Assembly: GCF_041435015.1 (NCBI RefSeq)
Contig: NZ_CP107989.1
Coordinates: forward strand, 3,720,001 to 3,784,000
Reading direction: 5' to 3'
Source of the DNA: Streptomyces canus
Lineage (GTDB): Bacteria > Actinomycetota > Actinomycetes > Streptomycetales > Streptomycetaceae
Length of the DNA stretch: 64,000 nt
Part shown: piece by piece, positions 16,397-22,892 of the stretch
Layout: each line of letters opens with the position of its first letter
Position numbering within the stretch: the first letter of the stretch is position 1
The notes under the pieces: generated by a model
Told to the model about the DNA's origin: nothing
The model's input: the letters and a program-made list of their open reading frames with translations, nothing else
The model's database searches: none
Translations under genes and position numbers: made by a program

Positions 16397-16406
16397 TGTG
16401 ACATGG
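16388..16406. promoter_or_regulatory. Perfect inverted repeat overlapping the -35: candidate operator
   Basis: The 8-bp arms CCATGTCA and TGACATGG are perfect and separated by ATG. The -35 hexamer on the minus strand is within this repeat, so a bound dimeric repressor would block RNA polymerase. No regulator gene is next to it. It lies 11 bp after the stop codon of the DUF3152 gene, but the loop is too short and the stem too weak for a convincing terminator. Confidence 0.55.
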
Positions 16407-16416
16407 ACGCCATCCG

Positions 16417-18405
16417 TCAACTCCCGGGGTACGGCCAGGGGTTGGCCCGGCAGTGGATACCGTCGTGGTCGAGGAACTTGGTCTGCTGCTGCATCACCGG
16501 CGCGAGCTCGCCGTTCTTGTCGCAGGTGACATGGGAGTAGCCGAGGCGGTGACCGACTTCATGGTTGATCAACATTTGACGGTAGGCATGGATCTGATCA
16601 CCGTATGTGCTTGATCCCTGCGCCCATCGATACGCGTTGATCATCACGCGTTCGGTGGCGGCCGAGTCGCACGAGACGTTGTCCTCGGTGGTGTCGAGGC
16701 CGGACTTGGCGCACCAGTCGGCCGTGGTGCCGGGACTGGCGAGCGTGATCACGAAATCGGGCTTGCCCGAGTAGACGCGCTCGAAGGTCCGGGCGCCGCC
16801 GTGGGCCCAGCTGCGGTCGTCGTTGAGCGTCTTCTGCACGGCCTCGGCGAAGAGTTCGCCGTCGAGTCCCAGACCCCGCTCCACGTCCACGCGGTAGGTG
16901 TACTTCTGTCCCTTGCCGGGCGCCTTGTCGCCCCCCTGGATCGCGTCGAACTTCCCCGAGCCGTCGAGCTTGGCGCTGAGCGGGTACTTGGTGCCCATCG
17001 CCTGTTCATACGTCAGCGTCGTCACGCCGGCCGAGGAGGACGGCGTCGGCTGCCCGTCCGCGCCCGTGGCGGAGTCGCGGGCGTCCCGGGCCTGGTCGGT
17101 AGCGGACCGCGTACCCACGGCGGTGTCGCGCCCCTCGGTGACCTGTCCTGCCACGACGACGGCGAGCACGGTGACGACGGCGGCGGCCGCGATGCCGGTG
17201 AACGCCCGTCCCTTGCCGCCCTTGGCGGGCGGCGCGTCGGCCGGCGGCGCGTCGCCGGGGCGGGCGTCCTCGTCGGTGTCCGTGTCGTTGTCGGTGGCGT
17301 CGGGCCGGTCGGTGACCGAGCCGTACGGGTCGGAGGGGTGCGCGGCGGAGGGCGCGCGGGCTCCCGTGACGGGACGGTTCGCGGAAACCGGGCCGCGAGG
17401 CCCACGAGGGCCGCCGGGCGCGAAGACGTCGACCTCGTCGGTGAACGCGTCGAGGTAATCCTGTCGTGGCTCCGACCGCGATCCCGACGGGCCCTGACGC
17501 TGCCGCGGAAGAGCGGCTCCCGGTCCGGCGGCGGCGTACCCGTCCGGCCCTCGACCCCTCGACTCCCCCCAGCCGCCCCCGGATTCACGCTGCTCGGGAT
17601 GGCCACCACGGGCCCGGGGGACGCCATGGGCCGGGGTGCCGTCGGGCAGCCGCGGGAACCCGTGCGGGGGCGTCCCGTCCGGGAACCGCCGCACCCCTTG
17701 GCCGGACGGACCGTCGGACACACGAGGGACCCCGCGCGCGGGCGTGCCGTCGGGCAGCCGAGGAAACCCGTGCGCGGGCGTCCCATCCGGAACCCGCGGA
17801 AACCCACGCCCAGGCGTCCCATCCGCAAGCCGAGGAACACCACGCGCAGGCGTCCCATCCGGAACCCGCGGAAACCCACGCCCAGGCGTCCCATCCGCAA
17901 GCCGAGGAACACCACGCGCAGGCGTCCCATCCGGAACCCGCGGAAACCCACGCCCAGGCGTCCCATCCGCAAGCCGAGGAACACCACGCGCAGGCGTCCC
18001 ATCCGGAACCCGCGGAAACCCACGCGCAGGCGTCCCATCCGAAAGCCGGGGCAAACCATGTGCGGGCGTGCCGTCGGGAAGCCGCGGGACGCCCTGCGCA
18101 GGCATCCGATATCCCGCAGCGTCGACCCCGGGTCCAGCCCCGGGTGCCCCGCGGTCGGGCCTCCGACCTCGCGGCGCACTCTGCCGAGCAGTCTGCGGCG
18201 CAGGAGCGGGGGAAGTCGGCATCCGTCCCCGGCCGGTCGCCTCCGTGCCGAGACCCGTGACGCTCCGCGCCCTTTCGGCGCCCGCCCGGCCCGTCGCCTC
18301 GCTGCCAAGACCCTCGGCGCTCGCCCGGCCCGCATCACCCTGGTCGGAACTGTCCTTGTCGGGCCCCTTCTTGGGAGCGGGCCCGCGTCGACTGTGGCGT
18401 CCCAC
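16417..18405 (-). CDS. DUF3152 metzincin-like membrane protein with 12-residue repeats
   Basis: This 662-residue protein starts at a GTG 8 bp after the stop of the upstream hydrolase gene. Its N-terminal cytoplasmic part contains thirteen copies of a 12-residue DGTPxxGxPRxx repeat (about residues 111-266) and other low-complexity sequence. One membrane span follows (TGIAAAAVVTVLAVVVAG), then an extracytoplasmic DUF3152 domain. That domain has HEVGHRLGYSH, an exact HExxHxxGxxH zinc-protease motif of the metzincin type, with a possible Met-turn in APVMQQQ. Four Cys residues could form disulfides. A proteolytic role outside the membrane is inferred; a mycobacterial homologue lies next to moeZ. 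The orientation follows from one span with a basic N-terminal side. Confidence 0.85.
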   Translation of the reverse strand: MGRHSRRGPAPKKGPDKDSSDQGDAGRASAEGLGSEATGRAGAERARSVTGLGTEATGRGRMPTSPAPAPQTARQSAPRGRRPDRGAPGAGPGVDAAGYRMPAQGVPRLPDGTPAHGLPRLSDGTPARGFPRVPDGTPARGVPRLADGTPGRGFPRVPDGTPARGVPRLADGTPGRGFPRVPDGTPARGVPRLADGTPGRGFPRVPDGTPAHGFPRLPDGTPARGVPRVSDGPSGQGVRRFPDGTPPHGFPRLPDGTPAHGVPRARGGHPEQRESGGGWGESRGRGPDGYAAAGPGAALPRQRQGPSGSRSEPRQDYLDAFTDEVDVFAPGGPRGPRGPVSANRPVTGARAPSAAHPSDPYGSVTDRPDATDNDTDTDEDARPGDAPPADAPPAKGGKGRAFTGIAAAAVVTVLAVVVAGQVTEGRDTAVGTRSATDQARDARDSATGADGQPTPSSSAGVTTLTYEQAMGTKYPLSAKLDGSGKFDAIQGGDKAPGKGQKYTYRVDVERGLGLDGELFAEAVQKTLNDDRSWAHGGARTFERVYSGKPDFVITLASPGTTADWCAKSGLDTTEDNVSCDSAATERVMINAYRWAQGSSTYGDQIHAYRQMLINHEVGHRLGYSHVTCDKNGELAPVMQQQTKFLDHDGIHCRANPWPYPGS
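17608..18075 (-). repeat. Thirteen tandem 36-bp coding repeats
   Basis: The block is 468 bp, exactly thirteen 36-bp units, each encoding DGTPxxGxPRxx. In the middle, pairs of units form a 72-bp higher-order repeat with three nearly identical copies starting at 17779. This indicates recent unequal exchange. The reading frame is kept by any change in copy number. Confidence 0.92.
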
Positions 18406-18413
18406 GCCCCGCC

Positions 18414-19502
18414 TCAGCTCCCCACAGTCGTGGCGTCGGCCCCGTCACCGGAAGCCGTCGCGGCATCGCCCCTGTCACCCGAGGCCCCCTCACCGGAGGC
18501 GCCCACGGAGCCGTCTCGCCTGTCAGAGCCTCCCACGGAACCGTCAGAAGTCGCCCTGTCCGCGGCGAACTCCCGGAACGCCCCCGCCACCGTCTCCGGG
18601 TACTCCATCATCGCCACGTGCCCCGCCTCCGGCAGGGTCAGCAGTCGGGAGTCACGGAAGGTTCGGGCCGCCTTCTGGGCCATGCGGAAGCCGACGAGCT
18701 GGTCACGGCCGCCGTAGACGAGGAGCGTGGGCGCGAGAACACGCTCGGCCTGGCGCCACAGCGCGTGCTGGCCGCCCAGTGTGTACGCGTTCACCAGCCC
18801 GCGCGCGGAACGCGTCATCGCGTCCCAGAAGTACGGCAGTTGCAGCCGCCGCTCCATCTCCTCCACCGCGTACCGGAAGCCCTCCGGAGTGACCCGCCCG
18901 GGGTCGCCGTAGCACAGGGCCGTGACCCCGCGGACGCGCTGCTCGGCCGTCCAGTCCTTGCTGTACCGGGTGAACAGACCGGCCACGCCGGGCACCGCCA
19001 GAAGCCCCGTGGGCACGGCGGTGCGCTGGACGCGGATCTCCGGGAGGGCCGGCGAAACGAGGGTGAGGGTACGCACCAGGTCGGGCCGCACCGCTGCCAC
19101 GCGCGTGGAGACCGCGCCGCCGAGGGAGTTCCCGAAGAGGTGGACGGGACCGCGGCCGGACGCGTCGAGAAAGCGGATCACCGCGCGCGCGTGCCCGGTG
19201 ATCGAGTAGTTGCCGTCGTCCGGCGGCGGGGAGTCACCGAAGCCCGGCAGATCGACGGCCTCGCCGTCGACCTCGCCCTCCAGCTGCTCCATCAGCGCCG
19301 ACCAGTTCTGCGAGGAACCGCCCAGGCCATGGACGTACACCGCGGGCGGCAGCCCCTCGCGCGCGGGTGGTCTCGAACGCACCGTCAGAGTGATCCCCGG
19401 CAGCCCGACCGACCTGATCCGCTCGCCCTCACCGACCCTGACGGGCGCCACCTTCGGAAGGACGGTGGCGGGCGGCACGAAGGGCGGCTCGGTCGAAGAC
19501 AT
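18414..19502 (-). CDS. Alpha/beta hydrolase
   Basis: This 362-residue hydrolase has HGLGGSSQNW as oxyanion-hole region, nucleophile Ser in GNSLGGAVS, acid in YGGRDQLV and base His in EAGHVAMMEYP. The last 45 or so residues are a low-complexity Gly/Asp/Ser tail beyond the fold. No signal peptide is present, so it acts in the cytoplasm on an unknown ester, lipid or amide. There is no ribosome-binding site. TAACAT lies 6 bases before the ATG (minus strand, 19509-19514), so the mRNA is probably leaderless. The DUF3152 gene follows after 8 bp and is likely co-transcribed. Confidence 0.85.
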   Translation of the reverse strand: MSSTEPPFVPPATVLPKVAPVRVGEGERIRSVGLPGITLTVRSRPPAREGLPPAVYVHGLGGSSQNWSALMEQLEGEVDGEAVDLPGFGDSPPPDDGNYSITGHARAVIRFLDASGRGPVHLFGNSLGGAVSTRVAAVRPDLVRTLTLVSPALPEIRVQRTAVPTGLLAVPGVAGLFTRYSKDWTAEQRVRGVTALCYGDPGRVTPEGFRYAVEEMERRLQLPYFWDAMTRSARGLVNAYTLGGQHALWRQAERVLAPTLLVYGGRDQLVGFRMAQKAARTFRDSRLLTLPEAGHVAMMEYPETVAGAFREFAADRATSDGSVGGSDRRDGSVGASGEGASGDRGDAATASGDGADATTVGS

Positions 19503-19691
19503 GCGGCAATGTTACGAGACGATCACGCAGGGGTTCATGTGTTCGCCATCACAGCGCACGTGTACGAAGTGTGCGCGCGGCGGCCCGCACACCGCATGGC
19601 GTCCAGATCGTGTGTCTCCTAGGCTCGTACGCAGGGCACCCGAATGTGGCCCCCTGTGTACATCAGGGACGTTCTAGGAAGGGAGCCCACC

Positions 19692-19943
19692 ATGGCCTAC
19701 GACCCCACCGACCCCGAGGCCTTCACCGACCCCGAGGCCCTCACCGACTCCGAGGCCTTCGAGGAGGACGACGTCGTCGAGCGCGACGTCGAGGCCCCCG
19801 AGGCCGACGCGGCCGAGCAGCGCACCGACATCGCGCCCGACCGCGACGACCCCCTGACCGGCGTGGACCCCGACCGGGCCAACGAGGCCGACCTCGTCGA
19901 ACAGGCCAGGGTCGTCTCGCTGGACGAGGACGACTACCGGTGA
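19692..19943 (+). CDS. Small acidic protein of unknown function
   Basis: The product is 83 residues and strongly acidic, with duplicated TDPEAxTDSEAF-like segments near the start and a C-terminus LDEDDYR. It starts at the ATG at 19692 after AGGAAGGGAG. No domain or membrane segment is visible; it is probably disordered. It is transcribed divergently from the hydrolase across a 189-bp gap. The high Asp and Glu content could reflect a chaperone-like, nucleic-acid-mimic or partner-binding role, but nothing specific can be said. Confidence 0.75.
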   Translation: MAYDPTDPEAFTDPEALTDSEAFEEDDVVERDVEAPEADAAEQRTDIAPDRDDPLTGVDPDRANEADLVEQARVVSLDEDDYR

Positions 19944-20163
19944 CGACGGTCCTGCGCCGAGCGGCCGGCAAAGCACTCATCTGCGCATTCACGAGCAGAA
20001 ACGGGACAGCCGCTGCCCACTAGATGCCTGTTTGAAACCTATGGGCGGTTTTCGTCACCGTCCGGTCCGTGAAATTCTGCGTTCGTACCGCGCACAGCAC
20101 GGTTACCGAAAAGTACGATGGCGGCGCGGCGCACACCGCATGTGGACGACATTGGGAGGCGGC

Positions 20164-20805
20164 GTGACAGCCATCGAGCAGACAGAGGCGGCACGCCCGC
20201 GCGGGACGCGCCTGCCGCGCCGTGCCCGACGGAACCAGCTGCTGGGCGCCGCGCAGGAAGTCTTCGTGGCACAGGGCTACCACGCGGCCGCGATGGACGA
20301 CATCGCCGAGCGCGCCGGCGTCAGCAAGCCGGTGCTCTACCAGCACTTCCCGGGCAAGCTCGACCTCTATCTCGCGCTGCTGGACCAGCACTGCGAGTCC
20401 CTGATCCTGGCGGTACGCACCGCGCTCGCGTCGACGACCGACAACAAGCAGCGCGTTCGGGCGACCATGGACGCCTATTTCGCGTACGTCGAGGACGACG
20501 GCGGTGCCTTCCGCCTGGTCTTCGAGTCGGACCTGACGAACGAGCCCGCGGTGCGCGAGCGCGTCGACAAGGTCACCGTCGAGTGCGCCGAGGCGATCTC
20601 CGAGGTCATCGCGGAGGACACCGGCCTCTCACGCGCGGAGTCCATGCTGCTCGCCTCGGGCCTCGGTGGCCTCGCCCAGGTGGTGGCCCGGTCCTGGCTG
20701 CACAGCGACCGCAGCGTCCCGCGCGACCAGGCGGTGCAGCTGCTGACGTCACTGGCGTGGCGGGGCATCGCCGGATTCCCGCTGCACGGCACGGAGAACC
20801 ACTGA
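20164..20805 (+). CDS. TetR family transcriptional regulator
   Basis: This 213-residue regulator uses the GTG at 20164, which follows GGGAGGC. The N-terminal helix-turn-helix is clear: RNQLLGAAQEVF, then MDDIAERAGVSKPVLYQHFPGK, preceded by a basic arm. The C-terminal ligand domain is of the group found next to DUF3107 and rhlE in Actinobacteria (Rv3208-like). It is followed by DUF3107 and a small membrane protein gene in the same direction. Its target is not known; the 220-bp upstream gap is AT-richer and may hold its own operator. Confidence 0.92.
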   Translation: MTAIEQTEAARPRGTRLPRRARRNQLLGAAQEVFVAQGYHAAAMDDIAERAGVSKPVLYQHFPGKLDLYLALLDQHCESLILAVRTALASTTDNKQRVRATMDAYFAYVEDDGGAFRLVFESDLTNEPAVRERVDKVTVECAEAISEVIAEDTGLSRAESMLLASGLGGLAQVVARSWLHSDRSVPRDQAVQLLTSLAWRGIAGFPLHGTENH

Positions 20806-20981
20806 GAGCAGCTCCGGGACCGCCACTCGACCCGCACGCGCGCGTGCGGGTCGTTTGTTCCCGCCCGTTGTTCGCTGTTGGCGTTCTCGCGCGGAACGTG
20901 TAGGTCCCCTCACCGGGCTAATGTGTGCTGGGTACGGCGCGCAAGGTCGCGCACTTCACTGACCGTCGGAGGGACATAGCC

Positions 20982-21209
20982 GTGGAGGTCAAGATCGGCG
21001 TGCAGCACGCGCCCCGCGAGATCGTTCTGGAGAGCGGTCAGAGCGCCGAGGATGTCGAGCGGGCGGTGGCGGAGGCCCTGTCCGGCAAGTCTCAGCTGCT
21101 GAGTCTCGTGGACGAGCACGGCCGCAAGGTCCTCGTCCCGGCCGACCGTCTGGCGTACGTCGAGCTCGGTGAGCCGGCTCCGCGCAAGGTGGGCTTCGGC
21201 GCGCTGTAG
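20982..21209 (+). CDS. DUF3107 small protein
   Basis: This 75-residue protein (starting at GTG, MEVKIGVQHAPREIV) belongs to the actinobacterial DUF3107 family (TB9.4/Rv3208A-like). The conserved core includes LVDEHGRKVLVPADRLAYVE. Function is unknown. The placement after the TetR gene and before rhlE is conserved in mycobacteria. A GGAGGGAC ribosome-binding site precedes the start. A strong terminator follows 10 bp after the stop, so this ends the TetR transcription unit. Confidence 0.92.
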   Translation: MEVKIGVQHAPREIVLESGQSAEDVERAVAEALSGKSQLLSLVDEHGRKVLVPADRLAYVELGEPAPRKVGFGAL

Positions 21210-21219
21210 GCAGACAGAC

Positions 21220-21260
21220 GAAGAGGGGCCCGGCGACCGGAAGTCGCCGGGCCCTTCTTC
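21220..21260 (+). terminator. Strong terminator after DUF3107
   Basis: An 18-bp stem (with one G-U pair) and a 5-base loop: GGGCCCGGCGAC pairs with GTCGCCGGGCCC, extended by GAAGAG and TTCTTC. The downstream arm ends in TTCTTC. It isolates the TetR/DUF3107 unit. Confidence 0.88.
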
Positions 21261-21392
21261 GCGCCACGGGCAAGATTCTTTTTCTCCACGTATGGAGCAC
21301 GGGGACCACCCGGAGGAGGATTGCATTCCGCAGGTCACGGGTATGACGGGCTACGACCGTGATGCGCAGTGTGGCCGTGTGGGAGGGACCCC

Positions 21393-21662
21393 ATGATGTT
21401 GATCGAAGCGCTCGGCGCCGCTCTGCTCGGTCTCGTGCTGGCAGGGGTGGCCGTACACCGCCTTGCCCACCGCCTGCCGACCCGATCCCTGGTCCTCGCC
21501 ACGGGCACCGCGGGAGCCCTCTTCGGCGCCTTCGTGACCCACACCGCGCTGGACCCGGGCAACCTCCTGCTGATCCTCCTGGGCGCGGCAGTGGTCTCGG
21601 TGGCGTCGCTGTCCCTGCTCCTGCGGCCGAACGGCAGACTGCGCCGATCAGCGACCGCGTAG
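21393..21662 (+). CDS. Small membrane protein
   Basis: This 89-residue protein has three hydrophobic spans (roughly 3-22, 32-50 and 56-77) and a basic C-terminus. It starts at the ATG at 21393 after GGAGGG; a second ATG immediately follows. It resembles the small membrane protein that sits between DUF3107 and the ferritin-like gene in related Actinobacteria. Function is unknown. Confidence 0.75.
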   Translation: MMLIEALGAALLGLVLAGVAVHRLAHRLPTRSLVLATGTAGALFGAFVTHTALDPGNLLLILLGAAVVSVASLSLLLRPNGRLRRSATA

Positions 21663-21680
21663 GGGAACTGCGCGACCGGC

Positions 21681-21704
21681 CACAACGAACCCGCAGCCGC
21701 CGAC
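21681..21704. repeat. Dispersed short repeat, copy 1
   Basis: The bases CACAACGAACCCGCAGCC (then GCCGAC) recur with one mismatch and a one-base insertion at 25732-25755. Related sequences ending in ACCCGCAG are, from memory, frequent in intergenic Streptomyces DNA. Both copies lie just after genes. Confidence 0.5.
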
Positions 21705-21731
21705 AGAGCACAGCCCCCGAGCTGTCGGGCG

Positions 21732-22490
21732 CTAGGCCGCCAGGCCCAGCGCAGCCATCCGCTTCGTGTGCGCCTCGGTGATCCGCGAGAACATCCGCCC
21801 CACCTCGGCGAGATCGAACCCGTCGGCGACCCCGCCCACGAGCATCGTCGACAACGCGTCCCGGTCGGCGACGACCCGCTGCGACTGCGACAGCGCCTCC
21901 CCCATCAACCGCCGCGCCCACAGGGCCAGTCGGCCGCCCACCCGCGGGTCCGCGTCGATCGCCGCCCGCACCTTCTCGACGGCGAACCCGGCGTGTCCGG
22001 TGTCGTCGAGGACGGCCAGGACGAGCTCGCGCGAGTCCGTGTCGAGCCGCGCCGCGACCTCCCGGTAGAAGTCACTGGCGATCGAGTCGCCGACGTACGC
22101 CTTGACGAGCCCCTCCAGCCAGTCCGAGGGCGCCGTCTGCCGGTGGAAGCCGTCGAGTGCCGCGACGAACGGCTCCATCGCGAGCGTCGGCTCCTCGCCG
22201 ATCTCCGTCAGCCGGTCGCGCAGCTTCTCGTAGTGGTGGAACTCGGCCGACGCCATCTTCGCCAGCTCCGCCTTGTCCGCCAGCGTCGGCGCCAGCTTCG
22301 CGTCCTCCGCGAGCCGCTCGAAGGCCGCCAGTTCGCCGTACGCGAGCGCGCCGAGCAGGTCGACGACCGCGGCTCGGTACTGCGGGTCGGCGGCGGCCTT
22401 CGTCCAGTCCTGGGCGGCGACACCGGTGTGCTCGACGGTGGGTTCGGCAGGGGTCTCGGAGGCGTTGTCGGGCTTGTCAGAGGTCGTCAT
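21732..22490 (-). CDS. Ferritin-like fold protein (MiaE-like)
   Basis: This 252-residue protein has a four-helix ferritin-like core with candidate metal ligands in GELAAFERLAED, SAEFHHYEKLRDR and VLDDTGHAGFAVEKV. This matches the actinobacterial ferritin-like/MiaE-2 family (Rv3210c-like). The first 40 residues are a disordered acidic leader. The true activity (hydroxylase or iron handling) is unknown. No ribosome-binding site is present; TATTGT lies 7 bases before the ATG (22498-22503), so the mRNA is probably leaderless. It is divergent from the helicase gene, as in mycobacteria. Confidence 0.85.
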   Translation of the reverse strand: MTTSDKPDNASETPAEPTVEHTGVAAQDWTKAAADPQYRAAVVDLLGALAYGELAAFERLAEDAKLAPTLADKAELAKMASAEFHHYEKLRDRLTEIGEEPTLAMEPFVAALDGFHRQTAPSDWLEGLVKAYVGDSIASDFYREVAARLDTDSRELVLAVLDDTGHAGFAVEKVRAAIDADPRVGGRLALWARRLMGEALSQSQRVVADRDALSTMLVGGVADGFDLAEVGRMFSRITEAHTKRMAALGLAA

Positions 22491-22892
22491 GAAGCGCACA
22501 ATAGCCCGCTCTCCGGACGGCGGAAGGCCCTGGTCAATCAGTGTGACGACGACTACGTGACCAAATCGGCCATCGCATGTGCACGATTCCGGGGTATGGT
22601 GGTAATGCGCCTGCTGGTACGACGGCACTTCATGAGTGCACCGAACCTCGACAGGCCGCACGTATGAGGATGCCCGGTCGGTGGCCCGATCGGCTCCGAC
22701 CCGACAGCCCTCCTCGCCCGTACGGCACAGTGCGTACGGAGTTCGGAGGGGGACCCTCAGCGGTACGAGCGCTAGAGCGTCGGCAGTGGTCCCGTGCCAT
22801 TACGGCTTAGCCCGTAAGGCAGCCGACGTCCCCAGCACGGTAGACGACCCCCTGCGCTCGCCTCGCACCGCGCACACAGAAGAGGCAGCACC
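22491..22892 (+). promoter_or_regulatory. Long gene-free leader upstream of the RNA helicase
   Basis: This 402-bp stretch holds the leaderless promoter of the ferritin-like gene at its left end and the long upstream region of the helicase. An inverted repeat around CGTACGGCAC (near 22715-22735) and a small hairpin TTACGG/CCGTAA (22799-22816) are visible. ORFs here are short and poorly biased. A structured 5' UTR is common for DEAD-box helicases, but no known RNA element was recognised. Confidence 0.4.

Noticed and set aside
17608..18075. 36-bp periodic repeats considered as a CRISPR array
   Set aside because: Units are directly adjacent without spacers, in frame with a protein and encode DGTPxxGxPRxx.
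22577..22810. 77-codon frame upstream of the RNA helicase
   Set aside because: No ribosome-binding site, Arg/Pro-rich composition and no family; more likely 5' leader DNA.
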